Shown piece after piece: positions 5,551 to 13,430 of a DNA stretch of 15,054 nucleotides. The notes under the pieces are model-generated. The model was not told the DNA's origin. It searched no databases and saw nothing but the letters and a program-made list of their open reading frames with translations. The stretch is taken from assembly GCA_001304015.1 (NCBI GenBank), contig LJUY01000069.1, positions 1 through 15,054 on the forward strand, given 5' to 3'. The first letter of the stretch is position 1. Each line of letters starts with the position of its first letter. A program made the position numbers and the translations under genes. The stretch is from a candidate division Zixibacteria bacterium SM23_81. Lineage in GTDB: Bacteria > SM23-81.

Positions 5551-6840
5551 TCAATCCCTCAGCGTCTTCTCCACATTGAGGATTTGTTCGTCCAGCTCGA
5601 CGATTCTGTTGACCAGATAGTCTATCTCGTTCACCAGGTCCAGAGGCGGGCTGGGGCCGTGTTGCGCTTCTTTGAACTTGAGGTGCTCAAGGTTTCTCTC
5701 GTAGATGGCGTGGTCTTCCTTTAACTCTGTTAATTTGGTCTCAAGGGTTTCCGGGTCTGTCATATTGATGGGCCTTTCGCCTTGCTCGATGATCCATTGG
5801 GCAAACAGGAAGGAAAAGACTTCAGGGTGCCTGCCTCGATGCGTCACCAACCCCCGCTCGGTCAGGGAACGCAACTCACGGGTTAGCCGGGCCTGGGTGA
5901 GTTCGTGATCGAGATCGCGGGTCGCTATGGCGAGCAGCAAGGTTTTCTCACCTTCCGTTGAGGCTTCCCATAAGCTTTTGAAATGGTGCGATGCTTGCTC
6001 TTCGAAACGCTTGCTGATGGCCCAGTAGTTTTCTATGGGGCCTACTCGCACTCTGGACTCAAAGAGGAGGGAGCCCGCCGTCTGCAAAAGCAGAGGTTGA
6101 CCACCCGCTATTTGCTTGACATAATTACGTTCGTCCTCCGTGAACTCTAGACCGGTGCCTTTCAACATTTTGGTGAAGAACTGCTCCACCTCGGCCTCTG
6201 TGAAAGGCCTGAGTCGGAAGAGGAGAAAGCTGTTGCTGAAAGGCGAGCCCCTGAATTCTATCCCCTCACACAGCCTGTCCAGCGGCTGAGCGGCGCCGAT
6301 CACCAGGGCCAACCCTTTTGGCACCCGGTTGATGAGAGCCCGCAAGCCGGAGAGGAAATCATGGGTCATCTCAACGCTGCCAGGGTCGGTCCGCACCACC
6401 CATTCGAATTCGTCCAGCAACAGGACCAGCGTCTGCCCATCCTCGTAGATTCGGTCGCTGACGATCTCGAAATCAGTGCAACTGATTTCCTCGCACTCCA
6501 GTAGCTTGGCCGTGGCTTGGCCGAGAGAATCATCAGTGATCTTGTTTCCCAGCAGCCTCAAGACCCTTTGCCAAAAACGGGTGGGGGTGAAACGCGGTAC
6601 GGACTGGCAGTCCACGTAGAGGGGGAGAAATTGCTCTTGTAGGGTGACCTCGCTCAGTCGTCCGGTCAAATAGTGAAGTAGAGAGGTCCGGCCAATGTGC
6701 CGCTCACCGCTGATGGCGCTGCTGCCCCGGGCGGCGCTTGCCAGATGGTCCAGGATCCCCTGGAGCTCCTGCTCTCGCCCCACAAAGTAAGTTGGAGAGA
6801 CAGGGGAATAAGGGGTGAATGGATTTGAGGGATGTGCCAT
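5551..6840 (-). CDS. STAND/Orc-like NTPase with winged helix and C-terminal helical module; Walker A Lys replaced by Arg
   Basis: A 429-residue cytoplasmic protein. It opens with the cluster signature NPF...PV.P.YFVGREQEL (6-26). The P-loop at 45-53 reads GERHIGRTS, with Arg51 where Lys is expected; the codon is CGG. Walker B is LVLLLDEFEW (138-147). A GGQPLL motif (246-251) matches the HP/GxP segment of STAND and archaeal-type ATPases. A winged helix spans about 290-350. Residues 364-429 are charged helices (ERNLEHLKFKEAQHG...PLDLVNEIDYLVNRI) resembling short helical adaptor modules attached to bacterial conflict-type NTPases. It starts with ATG at 6838-6840, with AGGAG eight bases upstream. 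It is the last gene of the four-gene operon, 180 bases after its neighbour. It may be a nucleotide-binding-impaired adaptor or effector subunit; function is inferred. Confidence 0.8.
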   Translation of the reverse strand: MAHPSNPFTPYSPVSPTYFVGREQELQGILDHLASAARGSSAISGERHIGRTSLLHYLTGRLSEVTLQEQFLPLYVDCQSVPRFTPTRFWQRVLRLLGNKITDDSLGQATAKLLECEEISCTDFEIVSDRIYEDGQTLVLLLDEFEWVVRTDPGSVEMTHDFLSGLRALINRVPKGLALVIGAAQPLDRLCEGIEFRGSPFSNSFLLFRLRPFTEAEVEQFFTKMLKGTGLEFTEDERNYVKQIAGGQPLLLQTAGSLLFESRVRVGPIENYWAISKRFEEQASHHFKSLWEASTEGEKTLLLAIATRDLDHELTQARLTRELRSLTERGLVTHRGRHPEVFSFLFAQWIIEQGERPINMTDPETLETKLTELKEDHAIYERNLEHLKFKEAQHGPSPPLDLVNEIDYLVNRIVELDEQILNVEKTLRD

Positions 6841-6883
6841 CGGATAATCTCCTGACTAGCGGCAAATCCGTTGCAAACCCGCA

Positions 6884-6976
6884 CCCTTCGATACGGCCTC
6901 CGCTCCGCCTTTCGATACCTCAGGACAGAGTTCCGGCCTACTCAGGATGCTTGTGGTGAGCCGCGTGTCGAACCGC
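6884..6976 (+). repeat. Intergenic repeat, copy 3
   Basis: The gap between the third and fourth NTPase genes holds CCCTTCGATACGGCC (6884-6898), a second CTTTCGATACCTCAGG (6909-6924), GGCCTACTCAGGATG (6935-6949) and GTGTCGAACCG (6965-6975). It is the same family of motifs as near 3060-3116 and 4458-4530, and here lies inside an operon just after the shortened third gene. Confidence 0.55.
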
Positions 6977-7020
6977 TGGTCTCGTCTTGACAACCGTTGG
7001 CTTATTTGCGCCGCCATTTG

Positions 7021-7911
7021 CTAACCTACACCTAAGCCTACTTTCTTTACTTCTTCTCTGAACCTGGCCTCCATCGCCTGGAAGTTCTCTGCCGTCATCG
7101 GGCCAGCCGCCTTGGCTTCGAAGAGCAAGTGCCCCGCCAACAGGGCCAGCATGGGATGCCCTCGCGAAAGCCTAGAGATGTGGCGGCGGTCGTGCTCGTC
7201 AAAGGTCATTCCCGTGCCAGAGAGAGCGTTTTCGATCAACTCGTCGATCTCCTGGTCTGAGAATCCTTTCAAACGGACCGACATGAAACTGTTGGGGAAG
7301 GGCGACGCTCCCCCAAAATCTATCGTCTGGCACAATTCCTCCAGGGGCTCGTCGGTGGTGACCACCAAGGACAGCGTCCTTGGTCTGCGGTTAATGAGCG
7401 CCCGCAGTTGAGAGAGAAAATCCCGGGTTACCGTCTCATTGGCCACCTGGGTTCGGATCAGCCGCTCAAAGTTGTCCAGCAGCAGGATCAGCCGCTGCCC
7501 TCTCTCGTGAACGGCGTCCAGGATCATCTCAATGTCGGCATTACTGATTTGCTCTTGCTGGCATAGCTTCTGAAGGCCTTCCCCCATACTGTCCTGGAAG
7601 TGAGGTCGGAGGAGGTTAAGCACCTGTCGCCAGAAGGCAGTGATGTTGAAAGGGTGGTCTACCAATTGGCAATCAAAGAGGGAAATGAGGGCGTTGTCCT
7701 CTGTCAGGTCCCACTCCGCTGCAATCTCTGGCGCGGCGATGTAATGCAGCACTGAGGTTTTGCCGGTGCAGCGGGGGCCGCTGATGGCTACGCTGCCCTG
7801 GCCAGGGCCAGTCAACTGGCTGAAGGTTTTCGTTAACTCTCGCTTTCGGCCGATGAAACGGGAGGGGGGGACAGGGCCATCAATCCAGAAAGGGTTGATC
7901 CCGATGGGCAT
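7021..7911 (-). CDS. STAND/Orc-like NTPase lacking the winged-helix domain
   Basis: A 296-residue paralogue of its neighbours. It has the N-terminal NPFWIDGPVPPSRFIGRKREL (6-26), an intact P-loop GPRCTGKTS (45-53), and Walker B LILLLDNFER (141-150), where the second acidic residue is Asn147 instead of Glu. The conserved block SPFPNSF..VRLKGF (203-217) and RGHPMLALLAG (250-260) follow. The chain ends at VGLGVG right where the other members continue into the winged helix, so about 80-130 residues are missing, with dispersed-repeat DNA downstream. The start ATG (7909-7911) is 3 bases from the upstream stop, with the ribosome site (GGAGAGGAG) inside the upstream gene, indicating translational coupling. 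It probably binds ATP, with weak hydrolysis; it could be a regulatory subunit or a truncated remnant. Confidence 0.8.
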   Translation of the reverse strand: MPIGINPFWIDGPVPPSRFIGRKRELTKTFSQLTGPGQGSVAISGPRCTGKTSVLHYIAAPEIAAEWDLTEDNALISLFDCQLVDHPFNITAFWRQVLNLLRPHFQDSMGEGLQKLCQQEQISNADIEMILDAVHERGQRLILLLDNFERLIRTQVANETVTRDFLSQLRALINRRPRTLSLVVTTDEPLEELCQTIDFGGASPFPNSFMSVRLKGFSDQEIDELIENALSGTGMTFDEHDRRHISRLSRGHPMLALLAGHLLFEAKAAGPMTAENFQAMEARFREEVKKVGLGVG

Positions 7912-7914
7912 CTC

Positions 7915-10014
7915 TCACTCCTCTCCTGACCCTCTGCTGGAGATCATTTTCCGCAGGTCCTCTCCCAGCTCGGCGCAAGTCTGATAGCGCTGATCGGGGT
8001 CTTTGGCCATGGCTTTGAAGAGGATATCCTTCAACTCCAGAGGCAAGTGGGGGCCCAAGGCCGTGAGCGGCAGGGATTCCTCACTGCTCAAAAGACGGTG
8101 GATCACCGAGGTGATGTTCTTCCCCTGAAAGGGTCTCTCGCCGGTCAACATCTCGTAGAGGATGACTCCCAGGGAGAAAATATCGGAACGGCCGTCAATC
8201 TCCTGGCCCAATATCTGTTCCGGCGACGCGTATTCCAAAGTCCCGTGGAATGCTCCTGACTGGGAGGTACTTGATGATGAGGTTGAGGCCAATTTGGCCA
8301 GGCCAAAGTCGGTGACTTTCACCTGACCGTTTTCCAGTAGAATGATGTTGGAAGGGTTGACATCTCTGTGGATCACCCCGTGCTGGTGGGCATAGTCCAG
8401 GGCATTACCTATCTGGAGGGCAATGTCGACAGCCCGTGCCAGGGACAGGGGAGCCAGGACTTCCAGCACTCTAGCCAGGGTGGGACCTCCCAGGTATTCC
8501 ATGACAATGAAGGGCTCACCTCTGTCTTCGTCGGCATCATAGACGGCCACTATGTTAGGATGGGTCAGTTGTCCCGCAGACATGGCTTCGCGCTTGAAAC
8601 GCATCTTGGATTTCTGGGAGCGGACCTCCCAGTCCAGGCGCATGACTTTCAGGGTGACTAGACGGGCGATGTTGGGGTCTCGAGCCTTGTAGACTATGCT
8701 CATGGCCCCTTGGCCAAGTTCTTCAATGATTTCATAGCGCCCTATTCTCTTCCAGTCGGTGCGACCTAGCCTGACATTCTCCCTGTCACTAATCCGTCTC
8801 ATGACATTCGTCACTTGCTCTGCCTCATCTCTTGGAAGCAGGTCGAACATGAGCGTTTCTCGTTTGGCGAACTCTTCCTTGTCAGCATTCCTTATTTCCC
8901 TTATCACCCAGGATTCAAAGGTGGCTGGGCAGACGGTGATGCTCTTTCCCACCTGGGCAATGAGGCCCCGTTTGAGCAGGTCTTTCAGCGTGCGTTCATG
9001 GCGACGGCAAATACGCTCAAAGGCAACCCCATCGTAGGCCCATTTGCTCTTTTCACGTTCTCCCGATCTCTTCAGAGCCAGGACTGTCAAAAGCATCTGT
9101 TCCTCGCGGCTGCAGTTCTCCCAGAGCTGAGAGAGGTGGTAGCGAGCCAATTCTTCGAACTCGGCTCTGATTAATTCCGAGTTGGGAGCCGTTTCCAGAC
9201 CCTGCATACGGAACTCCAGAAGGGTGGAGCCGGCCAATTGGATCAGGAGGGGATGGGTTCCGGCCAGGGAGCAGACAAAGTCACGCTCTTCTAGGGTGAA
9301 TTCGATGCCTGTTCCTTTTAAAGCATTGTCGAGCAATTGGTCAATTTCTCTGCGGGTAAAGGGTCTTAGGCGCCGGAAGGTGAACTCGTTGTCGAAGGGT
9401 GAGCCGATGAACTTTATCGGACGGCACAGTTCGTGCAGCTCTCGACAGGTAGCAACGATCAGCACCAGGGCCTTCGGCGTCCGGTTCATGAGTGCCCGCA
9501 AGGCCGACAGAAAATCGCGTGTAATGGGTTCGTTGTCATCGTCGGTTCGGATGACCCACTCGAACTCATCGAGCAGAAGGACAAGCACCTGACCTCGGCG
9601 GCTGATTTCATCGAGGATGATCTCAAAGTCAGTGTGGCCGATTTCTTCCTTGGCCAGAATACCCTCAATGATCTCTGGAGGTAGGTTCCCTTTCCTTTCG
9701 CGGAGGAGGAGGGTGAGCAGCCGTTGCCAGAAACGGGAGGGTCTGAACTCACTGATGGATTGGGAATCCAGGAAAAGGAAGAGGTATTTGTCCTGCGATA
9801 AACCCCATTCTTGCAGGACATCAGGATGGCAAACGTATTGCAGCAGCGAGGTTTTGCCAATGCGGCGGTCTCCGCAAATGGCGATGCTGCCCAGCGCGTG
9901 GCTGGTGATTTGGTCAAAGACGATTTGTAGCTCTCGTTCCCGCCCGATAAAGTGAGAGGGGGGGACGGGGCCACCACAGATGAAAGGGTTTCCTAGCCTG
10001 TTCGCCGGTACCAC
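7915..10014 (-). CDS. STAND/Orc-like NTPase fused to a Hanks-type Ser/Thr protein kinase
   Basis: A 699-residue cytoplasmic fusion. The NTPase part has NPFICGGPVPPSHFIGRERE (9-28), P-loop GDRRIGKTS (48-56), Walker B LVLLLDEFEW (144-153) and AGTHPLLIQLAG (251-262), followed by a winged helix (about 300-375). A helical linker leads to a kinase domain (427-690): glycine loop ELGQGAMSIVY (432-442), Lys456 (VTLK), Glu476, HRDVNPSN (549-556), DFG (569-571), SPE (597-599). The catalytic loop has Asn553 where active kinases carry Lys. Most STAND-kinase fusions put the kinase first; here it is C-terminal. No membrane helix follows the kinase. It starts with GTG at 10012-10014 (AAGAGG nine bases upstream), 34 bases after the membrane-sensor gene, and is coupled to the next gene. 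Likely role: nucleotide- or sensor-controlled phosphorylation of partner proteins. Confidence 0.88.
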   Translation of the reverse strand: MVPANRLGNPFICGGPVPPSHFIGRERELQIVFDQITSHALGSIAICGDRRIGKTSLLQYVCHPDVLQEWGLSQDKYLFLFLDSQSISEFRPSRFWQRLLTLLLRERKGNLPPEIIEGILAKEEIGHTDFEIILDEISRRGQVLVLLLDEFEWVIRTDDDNEPITRDFLSALRALMNRTPKALVLIVATCRELHELCRPIKFIGSPFDNEFTFRRLRPFTRREIDQLLDNALKGTGIEFTLEERDFVCSLAGTHPLLIQLAGSTLLEFRMQGLETAPNSELIRAEFEELARYHLSQLWENCSREEQMLLTVLALKRSGEREKSKWAYDGVAFERICRRHERTLKDLLKRGLIAQVGKSITVCPATFESWVIREIRNADKEEFAKRETLMFDLLPRDEAEQVTNVMRRISDRENVRLGRTDWKRIGRYEIIEELGQGAMSIVYKARDPNIARLVTLKVMRLDWEVRSQKSKMRFKREAMSAGQLTHPNIVAVYDADEDRGEPFIVMEYLGGPTLARVLEVLAPLSLARAVDIALQIGNALDYAHQHGVIHRDVNPSNIILLENGQVKVTDFGLAKLASTSSSSTSQSGAFHGTLEYASPEQILGQEIDGRSDIFSLGVILYEMLTGERPFQGKNITSVIHRLLSSEESLPLTALGPHLPLELKDILFKAMAKDPDQRYQTCAELGEDLRKMISSRGSGEE

Positions 10015-10048
10015 TACCAGTTACCTCTTGAGAGCTTGACGTGGGAAC

Positions 10049-13000
10049 TCACTGTCGCTTCCAGAGTTGGCCTCCATCGGTTGATTTGTACAATCCCCCA
10101 AAGCTGGCCGCATAGATGGTTTGGCTATCATTGGGGTCTATAGCGATGGATTGCACGTAATAACCGCCGAGCCACGCGGCATCAATGGGCAGGCCGTTGT
10201 TAATGCTTTTCCAACTCAGGCCACCATCAGTGCTCTTGTAAATTCCATGTCCATCGTAATTGCTTTTGAAGCCAGTGCCGGCATAGATGGTGTTGGGATT
10301 GCGGGGGTCAATGGCCAGAGCCGATATTTTCAATTCAATTCCTGGATGTTTCAATCCCCCATTTCTTAACAGCCAGTTATGACCGCCATCGGTGCTCAGC
10401 AATGCGGTGGAGTCATTCGTGCCAGCGTAGATCCATTGGCTGTTTTTGGGGTGCAATGCCAGGGCATAAACCGCTTCCTTGAAGTAGCCAGAGGATAGCT
10501 TTTCCCATGGGGAGCTTCCGGCGTCAATAGATTTCCAGATCTCGGCGCCCCTGCCAGCGGCGTAGATTAAATTCCCGTCATGGGAGCCGATGGCCAGGGT
10601 GTAGATGGCTGTATCCCCCATGCCCTTGTTCCTTGCTTCCCACGTCAGGCCGCCATTGGAGCTCCTGTAAACCCCACGCTCAATCCCGGCGTAGATAACT
10701 TGGCTGTTACCCTCAGGGATAGCCAGCACATGGGCTGGCCCAGGGAGAGCGTCCTTTCCCACGGCGATCAATTCCCACGTTGTTCCTCCATCCATGGACT
10801 TTAGAATCCCATTCCAGATGGCCGCGTACAGAATCGAGGAGTCCTTTGGATCAATAGTCAGACTTTCAACTGTTTCATGCTTGTAAACTTGTTCCCAGCG
10901 ATAGCCACCGTCTGTGCTCCTGTAGATTCCTTGCCCTTTGACGATGGTGTATATCACTTTGTTGTTCTCAGGGTTGACGTCTACATCCCAGACCTCCACA
11001 GTTCCCAGAGGCTTTGGAGGTTGAGTAACCGGGGTTGAGGTCGGCGTCCAGGTTGGTGAGGGCGTGAAAGTAGGAGTGTTAGTTGCCGTCGCTGTCGGTG
11101 TTGGGGGAGTTGTCTCCGTTGGTGTGGAGGTTGCCGCCAGCGTTGGGGTAGGCGACGGTGCTACGGCGATGCTCACTTGAGTCGGTGTGTGCGTGGGGCT
11201 GGGAGACGGCGATGGCGATGGGGTCAGGGTAGCAGTAGCGGTTGGTGTCAAAGCAGCGAGAAGTTGTGCCCTCTTATATTCAGCGTATTTAGTGGTACCC
11301 CAGGCCCCAAGAGGGATAAGTACAAAGGCTGAGGCGATAGCAACCAGGGCCAGGCGCAGGTTGCGTTTGCGTCTGGCGATGCGTTCGCGCTGCAGAATCG
11401 CCTCTTTCAGCAGAGCAGACACCTTTTGGCCGTTTTCACCCACATAATCAGGATTTCTGCTGTATAGCCGCTCCCACTTCTCTTGTGCCAGGCTCCATAT
11501 CTTTGCCGTGTGGGCCACCATGGCTTCAGCGTAGAGGTTGGCCTGGGACCATTCTTCCAGCATCCTCTGCACACGCCGTTTGGCTTCCCCGTCGTCGAAC
11601 TCGCGTATCAACCATGTGTAGACGTCGTTGGCTCTTCTCCACTCCCTTTCTTGCTCGTACCCTTCCGCTTCAGCGAGCTTGATGTCTGTCAGCCGCCTCC
11701 GGGCCATTTCATTGTCAGGTGCAATCTCCAGAACCCGCTCATATCTTCTGGCTGCCTCAGCAACAGATGTGACATCTTTCTCCAATGATTCCCCGGATGC
11801 CAGTAGAGCCTTGATTAAACCTTCGCTGGCTATCTCATCCAGGTTATGAGCTTTCTCATATTCTGTGACTGCTTCTTCGATCAGGCCCTGTTCGTGCAAG
11901 GCTTGCGCCAAACCAAGCTGGGCTCCCGCGTGATTGGGATTGGCGGCCAGGGCACGCCGGTAGCTCTCCACAGCTATTTCCAAGTCTCCGTCAATGTGGG
12001 CTTGCCGCGCGTAGGTATAGTCGCGGATAGCCCGCTTGCTGATACTCTCTAGCTCCCGTTTGGCGTTCTCCAGGGAGTGTTTTTTACCGATCCAACGTCT
12101 CAGTAGTTCGACAACAAATTTGTAGCCATCCCGCTCTCCCGTCTTCTCAAGCCAGCCCCAATCCACCAGCATGTCAGGGGCTCGGGTCAACTCGACACCC
12201 AGCAACCGTACTCGATATCGGCGCAGGGCTTCGTTGATGCTTTCTTTGGTAGCTATCCCATTTTCGTCAGTGACACTGGTCACCGCTGAAAGGATGAACC
12301 GTTCGGCGATAGGCAACCCGTCCCAGAGCCAGGCCAGGCCCGAACCGCCGCTTTCTATGGCATCGTCAATAACGGCGTTAATGTCGTCTACCGTTACCCT
12401 GGTTTTGCCCAAGCTGTCGAGATAGTCAACCAGCTCAAAGCACACCAATTGTGTCAGGTAGGGGTGGCAAGCGGTGACAGAAAGGATTTGCTCGATGGCA
12501 TTGTCGTCGTATTCTAACAAGCCCAGCATGGGTTCTCTGATGAGCCGCCTGGCGTCTTCCCTGGAGAGGAAAGAAATCGGTCTGGTTCTGGCCTGTTTGA
12601 ATGTGGCCAGGAACTCAGGAGTCAGTTCCTCAAGGCGGCGTCCAACCACGAAGATATAGACCAGCTTCTCTTCATCGAAGAGTCTGTTTTGAAGGTAAGG
12701 GAAGAAAGTGTTCAGGGCCATTGCCCCATCTAGAAGCTCTTCACTGAGCACATCAAACTCGTCAAAGAGGAGAAGCAGATGCTGATCCTGGAGGGCTTCA
12801 TAAGCGTGTGGGAGGAAACATTCACTGAAATAGTCGCCATCGTCCTCGAACTCGGATTGGGCTACAGGGGAGAGGTTCAGCGTTTCAGCGATTTTCTCAG
12901 CCAAAGCGCACAGTACTTCGTTAAGGTTTTGGCTGGCTCGGCCTTCCAAATTGAAGTAGACAGGGTGAAAACCTTCCGGCAGGTTGGACGGCTTCTGCAA

Positions 13001-13174
13001 CTGGTAGAGGATGGAGGTCTTGCCGACGCGCCGCTGGCCGAACAGCACGATGACCTTTTGATGAGTTGACGAGAAGGTCTTTCGTACGAAATCAAAGACG
13101 TCTTGTCGTCCGTAGAAGCCTTCATCCCCTCCAATAGGTGGGCCTGCAATGTAAGGGTTCGGTATCCTGACCAT
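10049..13174 (-). CDS. Membrane-anchored STAND NTPase with TPRs and an extracytoplasmic Asp-box propeller
   Basis: A 1041-residue protein. Domains: N-terminal NPYIAGPP...GFYGRQDVF (6-27); NTPase with P-loop GQRRVGKTS (46-54), Walker B LLLLFDEFD (133-141) and CHPYLTQLVC (236-245); winged helix (about 290-362); TPR-like helices (about 383-590); basic RIARRKRNLR then one membrane helix (607-625); Pro/Thr/Ser-rich stalk (643-722); and seven Asp-box units ending S-x-D/N-x-G-x-x-W at about 753, 793, 838, 882, 927, 981 and 1031. The positive-inside rule puts the NTPase and TPRs in the cytoplasm and the propeller outside. Repeats alternate with LAIDP...IYAG strands typical of BNR/sortilin/YCF48-like propellers. 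It starts with ATG at 13172-13174 (AGAGGA six bases upstream) and is first in the operon. Likely a sensor that passes an external signal to the NTPase and kinase partners; ligand unknown. Confidence 0.9.
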   Translation of the reverse strand: MVRIPNPYIAGPPIGGDEGFYGRQDVFDFVRKTFSSTHQKVIVLFGQRRVGKTSILYQLQKPSNLPEGFHPVYFNLEGRASQNLNEVLCALAEKIAETLNLSPVAQSEFEDDGDYFSECFLPHAYEALQDQHLLLLFDEFDVLSEELLDGAMALNTFFPYLQNRLFDEEKLVYIFVVGRRLEELTPEFLATFKQARTRPISFLSREDARRLIREPMLGLLEYDDNAIEQILSVTACHPYLTQLVCFELVDYLDSLGKTRVTVDDINAVIDDAIESGGSGLAWLWDGLPIAERFILSAVTSVTDENGIATKESINEALRRYRVRLLGVELTRAPDMLVDWGWLEKTGERDGYKFVVELLRRWIGKKHSLENAKRELESISKRAIRDYTYARQAHIDGDLEIAVESYRRALAANPNHAGAQLGLAQALHEQGLIEEAVTEYEKAHNLDEIASEGLIKALLASGESLEKDVTSVAEAARRYERVLEIAPDNEMARRRLTDIKLAEAEGYEQEREWRRANDVYTWLIREFDDGEAKRRVQRMLEEWSQANLYAEAMVAHTAKIWSLAQEKWERLYSRNPDYVGENGQKVSALLKEAILQRERIARRKRNLRLALVAIASAFVLIPLGAWGTTKYAEYKRAQLLAALTPTATATLTPSPSPSPSPTHTPTQVSIAVAPSPTPTLAATSTPTETTPPTPTATATNTPTFTPSPTWTPTSTPVTQPPKPLGTVEVWDVDVNPENNKVIYTIVKGQGIYRSTDGGYRWEQVYKHETVESLTIDPKDSSILYAAIWNGILKSMDGGTTWELIAVGKDALPGPAHVLAIPEGNSQVIYAGIERGVYRSSNGGLTWEARNKGMGDTAIYTLAIGSHDGNLIYAAGRGAEIWKSIDAGSSPWEKLSSGYFKEAVYALALHPKNSQWIYAGTNDSTALLSTDGGHNWLLRNGGLKHPGIELKISALAIDPRNPNTIYAGTGFKSNYDGHGIYKSTDGGLSWKSINNGLPIDAAWLGGYYVQSIAIDPNDSQTIYAASFGGLYKSTDGGQLWKRQ
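11009..11248 (-). repeat. Low-complexity Pro/Thr/Ser coding repeat (stalk)
   Basis: In the sensor gene, about 80 codons are mostly Pro, Thr, Ser and Ala (TPSPSPSPSP, TPTPTATATNTPTFTPSP). They form an extended, probably O-glycosylated stalk between the membrane helix and the propeller. The DNA is G/T-rich on the plus strand and prone to length change. Confidence 0.8.
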
Positions 13175-13430
13175 CTATCGTCCTCTCTGGTAGGGTTAAT
13201 AGTTCCTATTGGTTACGGCTTTTCGGTCACCCTCAAAGTGGGGAAGAACACCTTGAGGTCGTGTACAAAGGAATACCCCTGAGGTAAGAATACTACTCCA
13301 GGGGCCTCCAACCTCTGCTCGCCTACGAGAACTTGCCTCACCAGCCCAACTGAAGAGCTTTCTACTCCCTATCCTCTAGGATCATGTCGTAGGGAATGGA
13401 GCCATCGCGCTAGTGAAACACTCTATGAAT
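13175..13430 (-). promoter_or_regulatory. Long 5' leader of the NTPase operon with two hairpins
   Basis: From the predicted start near 13424, about 250 bases precede the ATG with no gene. Two RNA hairpins are visible: CCCCTG/CAGGGG arms (13276-13281 with 13299-13304), and a 10-bp stem with one G-U (13231-13240 with 13249-13258, loop 8). Neither is followed by a T-run. A short dyad, ATCCT..AGGAT, lies near 13371-13382. No known riboswitch was recognised. Confidence 0.35.

Noticed and set aside
5057-5620. Plus-strand open frame of 187 codons
   Set aside because: It is antisense to rpsT and the rpsT promoter and terminator region; rpsT is certain, so this is a shadow.
7915-10014. Typical PknB-type membrane receptor kinase
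   Set aside because: No membrane helix or PASTA repeat follows the kinase; the kinase is C-terminal to an NTPase.
11009-11248. Possible CRISPR-like or minisatellite array
   Set aside because: The periodicity comes from Pro/Thr codons in a continuous reading frame, without constant repeats and unique spacers.
5551-13174. Replication initiator (Orc1/Cdc6) cluster
   Set aside because: Domain fusions with kinase, TPR and membrane propeller, and no origin-like repeats nearby, fit signalling NTPases better.
13270-13310. Hairpin as terminator of der
   Set aside because: The CCCCTG/CAGGGG stem has no T-run and lies downstream of the operon promoter, so it belongs to the leader.
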